64,000 nt of DNA from Bufo bufo (Eukaryota > Chordata > Amphibia > Anura > Bufonidae), in the NCBI RefSeq assembly GCF_905171765.1, contig NC_053390.1:306284984-306348983 (forward strand), in the 5' to 3' direction. Below are positions 44,484 through 56,741 of the stretch, one piece after another. Both the position numbers and the translations under genes were made by a program. How positions within the stretch are numbered: position 1 is the first letter of the stretch; each line of letters opens with the position of its first letter. The notes below the pieces were generated by a model, which had not been told where the DNA came from, did no database searches, and worked only from the letters and a program-made list of their open reading frames with translations.

Positions 44484-46511
44484 AAAATGGCCGCTGTCAT
44501 TTTGGGACACTGCTTGTGATGTCATCATTAGATTCCTGGCAGATGACTCACTTACTTATGGCATCATAATAGGGGCCATGGCTCATTTACATATGACATC
44601 ATAATGGACGGTGGTTATATATTGAGGTGACGCACTGACCCCAGCCTCAGTCTCCATGGCTGGCTCTCACCATTAGGGGCCTCTGACGAGCAGCACAGGA
44701 CCAGATCGGGTAAGTTTCTCTGCTTTTCTCCTCATGTGTTTGGGAATTGTTTTGATGATCGTTATTTTCTTTCTTTCCTATGCAATGTGAGAGCTGTGTT
44801 TAATTCTCTTCGGCCCCCAAAAATCTGCCTGAGGTGCGACTCTCAACCTCCTCTAATGGAAGAATCCCAGGAGAAAGTGAAGAAGTAGGCTCTACCTCCC
44901 TTAAAGGGCCAGAGCAACAGAACTCCAAGACCATTTTATAATAAATAAAGTTTTTTTGTGTGTGTTTCTTTAAAAAAAAGATTGTTGTGTTGTTCTTCTT
45001 AAATTTTAAATTGCGCTATTTATCTGGCGCCCCTTTTTCTGTAGGTATCATAAGAGTGTGATAAATTGGTACAGGGCTGAACCCTTGAATATTGGGTAAC
45101 CAATGAGCTCCAAAGAAGAAATTTATTATAGAGATATTCCCATCTAGAACATTTATGGCATACCGCTAGAATATGCCATAAATATCAGATAGGTGTGGGT
45201 ACCACCTGTGGGACAGGTCCTGAAGTGAACGGAGAGCACAGCGTACATCCACAGTGCCCTCTCCATTCACTGGTATAAGACTTCCAAACATTGCTAAGCA
45301 GGTGTGCTGTGTATCTAATCCCATCATGTGTGACACTGTCTGCTGAACTGCTGTATCTAAAACTATCATGTGTGATACTGTCGGCTGAACTGTGTATCTA
45401 TTCTTCTTCCAGAGTGTATTTATTAGTCACGGTGCCCCCAGTACTTATAATGCTCCCTGTAGTGCCCTCAATATTTATAGTGCCCCCCAGTATTTATACT
45501 GGCATTTGTAGTGTCCGAAATGTTTATAATGCCCCCTTAGTGCCACAATAGTTATACTGTCTCTTGTAGTGCTTCCAGTATTTACACTGGTGGCACTACA
45601 GGGGGCTTTATAAATACTATGGGGCACTACAAGACACAATATAACTGTCTGGCGAACCTATGCCCGTAATGATAAGTGTCTGGATGGGTTAAGTGCGAGG
45701 TATGTAGAGTGCAGTGGTCAGCAAATGGTGTAGGAGTCAGAAAAATAGGCCAGAGTTAGAAAAATAAACATCTCTCTATAATGTATAGCAAAATTGGAAT
45801 TATAGTACATCTAACTAAAGCAAAACACATTTCCAACTGTACACAGTGCAATTCTCTCCCAGATAGCGGTCTATGCATTTAGGCAAGGATAGGAGTTATG
45901 GTCCTCTTTACACAAATTCTGGCTAAACTCTCTTTTAGCAGAATCTATGGCTGGCAACATAACATTGGCAGTAATGGCTCTAATGTCCATTGCAGGATAG
46001 AGAGTTTTGATGGAAAATCTGGCCATGGTTTGTCTAGGTGTGAAGGGCATCTTAACAGTGTCCCTCAGTACAGCAAAGTCTTAATGGCTGTAGTCCCCGT
46101 TTACAGTGCTGAATCCTATGCTTGGCCATGCAAATTCTAAGTTCTTCTTCTCTCTTTCCGTGGGTTTTGCAGAGATCTGTTAGTCTGAGTAGCTTTTTTG
46201 GGCCTGAGAGGAGGGAGCATCAGGCATAGTTTTCTTCATCTCTGAACTCTCACTAATCACCCTCTAACTGATCTGCGGGCTGATTCTGGTTACCCACCCA
46301 ATCTCCTGCTAAGGACTGAGCTAGGATTATTAACCCTTGGCTAAGTCAGAAATACATGGCTATGCTAGGTCCATACAAGGAAAAACAATACATACCATAA
46401 CATTAAATTACATTAGATTAAAGAACAAACCAATTGCAGCTGCCACCTTCTCTGGGTACTACAAATACAAAGTGCTAAACCATTTTCTATAGTCTGTATG
46501 TTATTACATTC
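44484..46511 (+). repeat. Satellite monomer M6
   Basis: 2,028 bp, counterpart of M3 at a 7,659-bp distance. Confidence 0.93.
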
Positions 46512-47706
46512 AAAATGGCCGCTGTCATGTTGAGACACTGCTTGTGATGTCATCATTAGAATCCTGGCAGACGACTCACTTACTTATGGCATCATAATAG
46601 GGGCCATGGCTCATTTACATATGACATCATAATGGACGGTGGTTATATATTGAGGTGACGCACTGACCCCAGCCTCAGTCTCCATGGCTGGCTCTCACCA
46701 TTAGGGGCCTCTGACGGGCAGCACAGGACCAGATCGGGTAAGTTTAGTCGCTTTTCTCTTCATGTGTTTGGGAATTGTTTTGATGATCGTTATTTTCTTT
46801 CTTTTCTATGCAATGTGAGAGCTGTGTTTGACCGTCTGCGGCCCCCGAAAATCTGCCTGAGGTGCGACACTCAACCTCCTCCAATGGAGGAATCCCAGGA
46901 GAAAGTGAAGAAGCAGCCTCTACCTCCCTTTTAGGGCCAGAGCAACAGAACTCCAAGACCATTTTATAATAAATAAAGTTTTTTTGTGTGTGTTTCTTTA
47001 AAAAAAAGATTGCTGTGTTGTTCTTCTTACATTTTTAATTGAGCCATTTATCTCGCCATCCCTGTTTCTGTAGGTATCATAGGGGTGTGTTAATTTGGTA
47101 CAGGGCTGAACCCTTGAAGGATGGGTAACCAATGAGCTCCAAAGAAGAAATTTATTAAAGAGATATTCCCATCTAGAACATCTAGAACATTTATGGCATA
47201 CCGCTAGAATATGGCATAAATATCATATAGGTGTGGGTACCACCTGTGGGACAGGTCCTGTAGTGAACGGAGAGCACCTCGCACATCCACAGTGCCCTCT
47301 CCATTCACTGGTATGAGACTTCCAAAAATTGCTAAGCAGGAGTGCTGTGTATCTAATCCCATCATGTGTAACACTGTCTGCTGAACTGCTGTATCTAAAA
47401 CTATCATGTGTGATACTGTCTGCTGAACTGTGTATCTATTCTTCTTCCAGAGTTTATTTATTAGTCACGGTGCCCCCAGTACTTATAATGCTCCCTGTAG
47501 TGCCCCCAATATTTATAGTGCCCCCCAGTATTTATACTGGCATTTGTAGTGTCCTAAATATTTATAATGCCCCCTTAGTGCCCCAATAGTTATACTGTCT
47601 CTTGTAGTGCTTCCAGTATTTACACTGGTGGCACTACAGGGGGCTTTATAAATACTATGGGGCACCACAAGACGGGTAAGTGTCTGGATGGGTTAATAGC
47701 GGTGTA

Positions 47707-49399
47707 CAGTGGCGACTCTAGGAACAATATATAGGGGGGGCACAAAGATACCACAGTCAAAAATGGGGGGGCAAAAACAAAATAGGTATATATAAATAAA
47801 AATTACAAAATATGAGAGAATTACGGTTTTGCAGGGATACATTTATAATAAAACAATTTACTTACAAAAGAAGCTATTCAGTCGTCTGCTGTGCCGTCCT
47901 CTGCTTGCTTCCGCGGATTCTTTCCCCTTCTTTCTGTCTCTCGTCAGTGCGCAGGCTACTGTTATGGTGGATCTGTGGAAGACACACTGTTATGGGGGCA
48001 TCTGTGGATGACACTTATTATGCCTCTCATTAGCCCTCATTATGCCTCTCATTAGCCCTCATTATGCCTCTCATCACTCCCATATCAGCCCCAATACTTC
48101 TCATTAGCCCCCATATCAGCCCTTATGCCTCATTAGCCCCCATTATAAGCCCTTATGCCTCATTAGCCCCCATTATTCCTCTTATTAGCCCTCATTATGC
48201 CTCTTATCACCCCCATATCAGCCCTCATGCCTCTCATTAGCCCCCATATCAGCCCTTATGCCTCATTAGCCCCCATTATAAGCCCTTATGCCTCCTTAGT
48301 CCCCATTATGCCTCTTATTAGCCCCCATTATTACTCTCATCACTCCCATATCAGCCCCCATGCCTCTCATTAGCCCCCATATCAGCCCTTATGCCTCATT
48401 AGCCCCATTATATGCCCTTATGCCTCATTAGCCCCCATTATGCCTCTTATTAGCCCCCATTATGCCTCTCATCACCCCCATATCAGCCCCCATGCCTCTC
48501 ATTAGCCCCAATATCAGCCCTTATGCCTCATTAGCCCCCATTATGCCTCTTATTAGACCCCATATGCCTCATTAGCCCCCAAATGCCTAATTAGCTCCCA
48601 TATGCCTCATTAGCCCCATTATGTCTCTAATCAGCCCCCATTATGCCTCTCATTAGCCCCTATTATGCCTCTTATTAGTGCACATATGCCTCATTAGCCC
48701 CATATGCCTCATTAGCTCCCATATGCCTCATTAGCCCCCATTATGCCTCTAATAGTCTAATAAGCCCCCATTGTGTCTCTAATTAGCCCCCATAATGCCT
48801 CTCATTAGCCCCCATTATGCATCTTATTAGCCCCCATATTCCTCATTAGCCCCCATATGCCTCATTAGCTACCATATGCCTCATTATCCTCTAATAGTCT
48901 AATTAGCCCCCATTATGTCTCTAATTAGCCCCATTATGTCTCTAATTAGCCCCCATTATGCCTCTCATTAGCCCCTATTATGCCCCCAGCAGCCTCATTT
49001 TTTATAAAATAAAAAACCACTTACCTCTCCTGCTTCTGGACGCCGCCTGCAATTTTCTTTCTCCTCAGTCGACTGTGCTCTGAACTGGCACGCACAGCGT
49101 GAAGTCACAGAGCGCCCTCACGCTGTGCGCAGCCCTGCACAGCCAACAGCCGAGGACCAGGAAGCGGTAAGTACAGAGCGATTACCGCTTCCTGGTCCTT
49201 CGGTACTAATGAGCGCTTCCATAATGAAAGCGCTCCTTAGTATTCACCGGCCATTGGGGCTCAAGAGGCAGAGCAGCTGCTTTGGGGAATCAGCGGGGGG
49301 GGGGGGGGGGGGGGGTTGGGGCGACGACGACGACAAAGAATAACAATGGGGGGCGGGGGGGGCAAATGCCCCCCCTTGCCCCCTGTAGCGGCGCTACTG
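47707..49399. mobile_element. hAT-like element with internal minisatellite, 8-bp TSD
   Basis: The ends CAGTGGCG and CGCTACTG are near-inverted, and GCGGTGTA is duplicated (47699-47706 and 49400-49407). 1,693 bp, with no transposase frame. About 1 kb of the interior is a CCTCATTAGCCCCCATTATG-type minisatellite, and a run of about 20 G lies near 49297-49316. Confidence 0.88.
48010..48990. repeat. Minisatellite, CATTAGCCCCCATTATGCCT units
   Basis: Dozens of imperfect 18-22-bp units built from CCTCATTAGCCCCCAT, ATCAGCCC and TATGCCTC variants. No coding potential; it lies wholly within the hAT-like element. Confidence 0.92.
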
Positions 49400-49495
49400 G
49401 CGGTGTATGCATTTAGGCAAGGATAGGAGTTATGGTCCTCTTTACACAATTTCTGGCTAAACTCTCTTTCAGCAGAATCTATGGCTGGCAACAGT

Positions 49496-51875
49496 CAGGG
49501 CTGGTTCTAGGTGAAATGGGGCCCTGTGGCGAAAAACAATAAGGCCCCCCCCCCCATGACACTTGCTGACTTTAACGTCCCGTATTGACTCTGGAGATTT
49601 AATTTGTGGACGTTCATACAGAAGAAACTGTATATTGTGTGGCACAGTGTATTCTATATGTGTATAACAAACATATTTCACATGAAAACTTACAGTTACT
49701 TGGCTTGGCCCTTGGGGTTCTCGGACGGAGCTGATGTTGTGTTTTATCCTAAAGAGAAAGATTTCATAATAAGGATTTGGAGACGGGGCAGAGGGATAGC
49801 AGAGCAGGGAGAGGCTGGTGCTGCTACTAGGGGGCTCATACCATGGGGGAGTAATAAAGCCCACCATAATGCCCCCCCAGTAGAAATAATTCTCCTTATA
49901 ATGTGACAGTGCAAAAAATACCCCCTTGTAATGCCCCCAGTTGAGCTAATGTTCCAAATAGTGCCCCCATAATATGCCAGTATAAAATACCCATATATAG
50001 TGCCCCCAGTAAATGCCCCCATAGTGCTCCTCTCCCCCCTCCCTCCTAGTGCCCCCATAATGTACCAGTATAAAATGCCCCATATATAGTGCCCCAGTAG
50101 ATGCCCTCAGTGTCCCCCATAATTAGAAAGTATAAAATACCCCTTCTTAGTGCCCCCATACAGGACCCCATAGTACCCATCATAATGTGTCACAGTATAA
50201 AATGCTACTGTACAGAGCCCCCCATATAAAATACCCCTTCTTTGTGGCCTCAGTAGATGCCCCTATAGTGCCCACCAATAATGTGCCAGTAAGAAGTGCC
50301 CCCATAGATGTCCCCCAATAATGTGCCAGTAAAATGTGCCCCCATAGATGCCCCCCAATCATGTGCCAGTAATAAGAGCCCCCCACCATCTTGTGCAAGT
50401 AACAAGAGCCCCCCCATATCATGTGCCAGTAGCCAGAGCCCCCCATATCATGTGCCAGTAGCCAGAGGCCCCCCCATCATGTGACAGTAGCCAGAGCCCC
50501 CCCTATCATGTGCCAGTAGCCAGAGCCCCCCCATATCATGTGCCAGTAGCCAGAGGCCTCCCCATCATGTGACAGTAGCCAGAGCCCCCCCTATCATGTG
50601 CAGGTAGCCAGAGCCCCCCCCTATCATGTGCCAGTAGCCAGAGCCCCCCCTGTCATGTGCCAGTAGCCAGAGCCCCCCCCCTATAATGTGCCAGTAGCCA
50701 GAGCCCCCCTATAATGTGCCAGTAGCCATAGTCCCCCCTATCATGTGCCAGTAGCCAGAGCCCCCCCTATCAAGTGCCAGTAGCCAGAGCCCCCCTATCA
50801 TGTGCCGGTAGCTAGAGCCCCCCCTATCATGTGCCAGTAGCCATAGCCCCCCTATCATGTGCCAGTAGCCAGAGCCCCCCCATAATGTGCCAGTAGCCAG
50901 AGCCCCCCTATCATGTGCCAGTAGCCAGACCCCCCCTATCATGTGCCAGTAGACATAGCCCCCCCTATCATGTGCCAGTAGCCATAGGCCCCCATCATGT
51001 GCCAGTAGCCATAGGCCCCCCTATCATGTGCCAGTGGCGAGAGCCCCCCTATAATGTGCCAGTAGCCAGAGCCCCCCTATAATGTGCCAGTAGCCATAGG
51101 CCCCCCTATCATGTGCCAGTAGCCAGAGCCCCCCTATCATGTGCCAGTAGCCAGAGCCCCCCTATAATGTGCCAGTAGCCAGAGCCCAACCTATAATGTG
51201 CCAGTAGCTAAAGGGCCCCCCCATCATGTGCCAGTAGCCAGAGGCCCCCCCATCATGTGCCAGTAGCCAGAGCCCCCCTATAATGTGCCAGTAGCCAGAG
51301 CCCAACCTATAATGTTCCAGTAGCTAAAGGGCCCCCCCATCATGTGCCAGTAGCCAGAAGCCCCCCCATCATGTGCCAGTAGCCAGAGGCCCCACCCATC
51401 ATGTGCCAGTAGCCAGAGCCCCCCCTCATATCAGTAGCCGCCAGTATTGTACACAAAAAACACACACAAAAAAAAAAACACTTATACTTACCTCCATGTC
51501 AGCGATGCGATGCAGGCCTCTTCCGGCCTGTGTCCCGCGCTGTACGGCTCAGGTGGAGCGATGACATCATCACGCTGCCGGCCTAGTGCGGCAGCCTATC
51601 AGAGGAACAGGGGAGGGACACACCTCTCCCTCCCCTGCCCTGCCGCACAGCCATCTGTATCGCTGTCCTGAGGACAGCGATACAGATGACTATGGAGATG
51701 AGCGCTTCCACAATGGAAGCGCTCATCTCCCTGTGCCCTGCCGCCGCGGCCCCACTTGCCGCCACTGGGGACAGGGCCCACGAAAATATATTTAGTTGCG
51801 GGCCTGCGGGGGCCCCTAGGACTTGGGGGCCCGGGGGCAATTGCCTCCCTTGCCTTAATGGAAGCTCCGGCCCTG
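49496..51875. mobile_element. Second hAT-like element with minisatellite, 8-bp TSD
   Basis: The ends CAGGGCTGG and CCGGCCCTG are flanked by GCAACAGT (49488-49495 and 51876-51883). 2,380 bp with no transposase. The interior has a long AGCCCCCC-based minisatellite and a GC-rich region with the inverted pair CTGTCCTGAGGACAG and GAGCGCTTCC...GGAAGCGCTC (51660-51730). Confidence 0.88.
50270..51430. repeat. Minisatellite, ATCATGTGCCAGTAGCCAGA units
   Basis: Around 40 imperfect units of about 27-31 bp (ATCATGTGCCAGTAGCCAGA followed by GCCCCCCCT), with block-wise higher-order variants such as AGCCCAACCTATAATG and GCTAAAGGGCCC. Confidence 0.93.
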
Positions 51876-52335
51876 GCAACAGTACAATGGCAGTAATGGC
51901 TCTAATGTCCATTGCAGGATAGAGGGTTTGGATGGAAAATCTGGCCATGATGTTTCTAGGTGTGAAGGGTATCTTACCAGTGTCCCTCAGTACAGCAATG
52001 TCTTAATGGCTGTAGTCACAGATTACAGTGCTGAATCCTATGCTTGGCCATGCAAATTCTAAGTTCTTATTCTCTCTTTCCGTGGATCTTGCAGAGATCT
52101 GTTAGTCTGAGTAGCTTTTTGGGGCCTGAGAGGAGGGAGCATCAGGCATAATTTTCCCTTGGCTAAGTCAGATATACATGGCTATGCTAGGTCCATACAT
52201 GGAAAAAACAATTCATACCATAACATTAAATTACATTAGATTAAAGAACAAACCAATTGCAGCAGCCACCTTCTCTGGGGTACTGCAAATACAAAGTGCT
52301 AACCCATTTTCTATAGTCTGTACGTTATTACATTT

Positions 52336-54008
52336 AAAATGGCCGCTGTCATTTTGAGACACTGCTTGTGATGTCATCATTAGAATCCTGGCAAACGACT
52401 CAATTTCTTATGGCATCATAATAGGGGCCATGGCTCATTTACATATGACATCATAATGGACGGTGGTTATATATTGAGGTGACGCACCGACCCCAGCCTC
52501 AGTTTCCATGGCTGGCTCTCACCATTAGGGGCCTCTGACGAGCAGCACAGGACCAGATCGGGTAAGTTTGGCCGCTTTTCTCCTCTTGTGTTTGGAAATT
52601 GTTTTGCTGATCGCTATTTTCTTTTTTTTCTATGAAAAATCTGCCTGAGTTACAAACCTCAACCTCCTCCAATGGAAGAATCCCAGGAAAAAGGGAAGAA
52701 GGAGCCTGCACCTCCGTTAAAGGGCCAGAGCCACAGAACTCCAAGACCATTTTATAATAAATAAAGTTTTTTTTGTGTGTGCTTCTTTAAAAAAAAGATT
52801 GTTGTATTGTTCTTCTTAAATTTTAAATTGCGCCATTTATCTGGTGACCCTTTTTTCTATAGGTATCCTAGGGGTATATTAAATTGGTACAGGGCTGAAC
52901 CCTTGAAGGATGGGTAACCAATGAGCTCCAAAGAAGAAATTTATTAAAGAGATATTCCCATATAGGATATTTATGGCATACCACTAGAATATGCCATAAA
53001 TATCATATAGGTGTGGGTACCACCTGTGGGACAGGTCCTGAAGTGAACGGAGAGCACCGCTCACAAGCACAGTGCCCTCTCCATTCACTGGTATGAGACT
53101 TCCAAAAATTGCTAAGCAGGTGTGCAGTGTATCTAATCCCATCATGTGTGATACTGTCTGCTGAACTGCTGTATCTAAAACTATCATGTGTAATACTGTC
53201 TGCTGAACTGTGTATCTATTCTTCTTCCAGAGTGTATTTATTAGTAACGGTGCCCCCAGTATTTATAATGCTCCCTGTAGTACCCCCAATATTTATAGTG
53301 CCCCCCAGTATTTATACTGGCATTTGTAGTGTCCTAAATGTTTATAATGCCCCCTTAGTGCCACAATAGTTATACTGTCTCTTGTAGTGCTTCCAGTATT
53401 TACACTGGTGGCACTACAGGGGTCTTTATAAATACTATGGGGCACTACAAGACACAATATAACTGTCTGGCGAACCTCTGGACTTAATGTTAAGTTTCTG
53501 GATAGGTTAAGTGCGAGGTATGTAGAGTGCAATGGCCAGCATATGGTGTAGGAGTCAGAAAAATAGGCCAGAGGTAGAAAAATAAACATCTCTTTTTACT
53601 GTATAGCAAAATAGGAATTATAGTACATCTAACTAAAGAAATACATATTTTCCAACTGTACACAGTGCAATTCTCTCCCAGATAGCGGTGTATGCATTTA
53701 GGTAAGGATAGGAGTTATGGTCCTCTTTACACATTTTTGGGCTAAAGTCTCCTTCAGCGGAATCTATGGCTGGCAACAGTACATTGGCAGTAATGGCTCT
53801 AATGTCCATTGCAGGATAGAGGGTTTTGATGGAAAATCTGGCGAGAGTGTGTCTAGGTGTGAAGGGCATCTTAACAGTGTCCCTCAGTGCAGCAAAGTCT
53901 TAATGGCTGTAGTCACAGATTACATTGCTGAATCCTATGCTTGGCCATGCAAATTCTAAGTTCTTATTCTCTCTTTCCGTGGATCTTGCAGAGATCTTTT
54001 AGTCTGAG
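52336..54008 (+). repeat. Satellite monomer M8, broken by rearrangement
   Basis: Runs to ATCTTTTAGTCTGAG (53994-54008) and stops at the PLE-A copy 2 flank. Its continuation (AGTAGCTTTTTTGGGCC onward) is at 10767-10960 in reverse. The middle of the short ORF region is deleted (CTATGAAAAATCTGCC). Confidence 0.92.
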
Positions 54009-54102
54009 GTGCGGTATCTGTGGATCACTACAGCTGAGTAATGGATTTAAGGTGCTCTTGGTTTATGTGACCCACCCAGTCACAAAGAGAAATACAAAGT
54101 TA
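54009..54102 (-). repeat. Outer 93-bp extension of PLE-A, left of copy 2
   Basis: GTGCGGTATCTGTGGATCAC to AATACAAAGTTA. It is the reverse complement of 60473-60565 at the other end of copy 2. Copy 1 has it at neither end. It lies between the satellite TSD and the foldback element. Confidence 0.85.
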
Positions 54103-56237
54103 GGCCTCATGCACACGACCGTTGTGTGCATCCGTGGCCGTTGTGCCGTTTTCCGTTTTTTTTCGCGGACCCATTGACTTTCAATGGGTCCGTGGAAAAA
54201 ACGGAAAATGCACCGTTTGGCAGCCGCATCCGTGAGCCGTGTTTCCTGGCCGTGAAAAAAATATGACCTGTCCTATTTTTTTCACGGCCAACGGTTCACG
54301 GACCCATTCAAGTCAATGGGTCCGTGAAAGAACACGGATGCACACAAGATTGGCATCCGTGTCCGTGATCCGTGGCCGTAGGTTAGTTTTTATACAGACG
54401 GATCCGAAGATCCGTCTGCATAAAAGCTTTTTCAAAGCTGAGTTTTCACTTCGTGAAAACTCAGAACCGACAGTATATTCTAACACAGAAGCGTTCCCAT
54501 GGTGATGGGGACGCTTCTAGTTAGAATACACTACAAACTGTGTACAAGACTGCCCCCTGCTGCCTGGCAGCACCCGATCTCTTACAGGGGGCCGTGATCA
54601 GCACAATTAACCCCTTCAGGTGCGGCACCTGAAGGGGTTAATTGTGCTGATCACGGCCCCCTGTAAGAGATCAGGGCTGCCAGGCAGCAGGGGGCAGACC
54701 CGCCCCCCCCCTCCCCAGTTTGAATATCATTGGTGGCCGGTGCGGCCCCCCCCTCCCTCTATTGTAATAATTCGTTGGTGGCACAGTGTGCGCCCCCCCC
54801 CCCCCTCCCTCCCGCTATTGTAATAATTCGTTGGTGGCACAGTGTGCGCCCCCCATCGGCCCCCCCTCCCTCTATAGCATTAACAACATTGGTGGCCAGT
54901 GTGCGGCCTCCCATCTCTCCCCCCCCCCCCATCATTGGTGGCAGCGGAGTTCCGATCGGAGTCCCAGTTTAATCGCTGGGGCTCCGATCGGTAACCATGG
55001 CAACCGGGACGCTACTACAGTCCTGGTTGCCATGATTACTTAGCAATAGTACAATAGTAGAAGATTCATACTTACCTGCTCCAGGCTGCTGCTGCGATGT
55101 TAGTGTCCGGCCGGGAGCTCCACCTACTGGTAAATGACAGGTCTGTGCGGCGCATTGCTAAATGAACTGTCACTTACTAGTAGGAGGAGCTCCCGGCCGG
55201 ACACGAACCTCGCAGCTCCCAGGTAAGTATGAATCTTTACTATTGTACTATTGCTAGTAACCCGCTGCCACCAATGATCGGGGGGGGGGGGGGGGGAAGA
55301 TGGGAGGCCGCACACTAGCCACCAATGTTGTTAATGCTATAGAGGGAGGGGGGGCCAATGGGGGGCGCACACTGTGCCACCAACGATTTATTACAATAGA
55401 GGGAGGAAGGGGGGGGGGCACACTGTGCCACCAACGAATTATTACAATAGAGGGAGGAGGGGGGGGGGGGGCCGCACTGGCCACCAATGATATTCAAACT
55501 GGGGAGGGGGGGTCTGCCCCCTGCTGCCTGGCAGCCCTGATCTCTTACAGGGGGATATGATAGTACAATTAACCCCTTCAGGTGCGGCACCTAAGGGGTT
55601 AATTGTGCCGATCACGGCCCCCTGTAAGAGATCGGATGCTGCTAGGCAGCAGGGGGCAGTCATGTACACAGTTTGTAGTATATTCTAACTAGAAGCGTCC
55701 CCATCACCATGGGAACGCCTCTGTGTTAGAATATACTGTCGGAAATGAGGTTTCACGATCTCACTCATATCCGACAGTATATTCTAACATAGAGGCGTTC
55801 CCATGGTGATGGGGACGCTTCAAGTTAAAATATACCATCGGATTGGAGAAAACTCCGATCTGATGGTATAAAAGGGACTCCAGACTTTACATTGAAAGTC
55901 AATGGGGACGGATCCGTTTGAAATGGCACCATATTGTGTCAACGTCAAACGGATCCGTCCCCATTGACTTGCATTGTAATTCAGGACGGATCCGTTTGAA
56001 ATGGCACCATATTGTGTCAATGTCAAACGGATCCGTCCCCATTGACTTGCATTGTAATTCAGGACGGATCCGTTTGGCTCCGCACGGCCAGGCGGACACC
56101 AAAACAACTTTTTTTTCATGTCCGTGGATCCTCCAAAAATCAAGGAAGACCCACGGACGAAAAAACGGTCACGGATCACGGGAAAACGGAACCCCGTTTT
56201 GCGGACCGCAAAAAAATACGGTCGTGTGCATGAGGCC
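54103..56237. mobile_element. 2.1-kb foldback element, TTA duplication
   Basis: The ends GGCCTCATGCACACGACCGT and ACGGTCGTGTGCATGAGGCC are inverted, with TTA duplicated (54100-54102 and 56238-56240), the TWA pattern of PIF/Harbinger elements. The interior is dominated by a long hairpin (54467-55742) and by ACGGATCCGT tandem blocks at 55905-56075. No transposase. It sits between PLE-A copy 2 and its 93-bp extension; removing it rejoins AAAGTTATATAGG. Confidence 0.88.
54467..55742. repeat. Long inverted repeat (~1.3-kb hairpin)
   Basis: The left arm begins with ACAGTATATTCTAACACAGA and the right arm ends with its mirror. The centre near 55100-55200 is itself palindromic (GTGTCCGGCCGGGAGCTCC and its complement). 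Inside each arm lies a smaller palindrome around AACCCCTTCAGGTGCGGCAC. Long C- or G-runs mark matching positions in the two arms. Confidence 0.9.
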
Positions 56238-56741
56238 TTATATAGGATAAACCAGGCACTCAAGTATGGAGTATATTGATAAGGGTATTTATTCCCACAA
56301 TAGAATATAACAATAAAAATTCACCAATAAAATACTATAAAATATTGAAAAACACTTTAAACCATAATAGCAGCAATAATATACATATACACCAAAAGTC
56401 AATGCGTTAATTGGATAGCAGCGGCATCAATACATAAATTAGCAGCAGCAATGGACATATGCACTAGTTAATAAATAGCGGCATTGGACATATGCGGTTT
56501 GGAGATGCTGAAGTCATTGGTTCAGAAGACAAGGAAAACGCAGGAAAACCGCAGTTGGTAGCAAAGTCTTATAAGCGCTTTTTCGGTTTTGGTAATATTG
56601 AATTGCACAGCAACTTTTGAGCAACTGTGTTGCTTAGTTTTACCTGGCCAGTATGTCTTTGTCCTACGTCCGGATCTGTAGAAATTTGCTGTGGGCGCGG
56701 TGTCACCTGGAAATCCTGCTCACGAAAGCAATGTCTGTGGC

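Larger units (their letters stand above)
46512..52335 (+). repeat. Satellite monomer M7 with two hAT-like insertions
   Basis: Counterpart of M4 up to about 47660. A deletion then joins GGGTTAA to TAGCGGTGTA. Two hAT-like elements (47707-49399 and 49496-51875) follow, with monomer fragments between and after them. A second deletion near 52155 removes the AGTTTTCTTCATCTC...AACCC block. Confidence 0.9.

Noticed and set aside
48010..51430. CRISPR-like or protein-coding tandem arrays
   Set aside because: The units are contiguous imperfect minisatellite repeats with no unique spacers, and the frames across them come only from repeat composition.
54620..55669. Pro- and Gly-rich frames on both strands
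   Set aside because: Translations of poly-C/poly-G blocks in the long inverted repeat.
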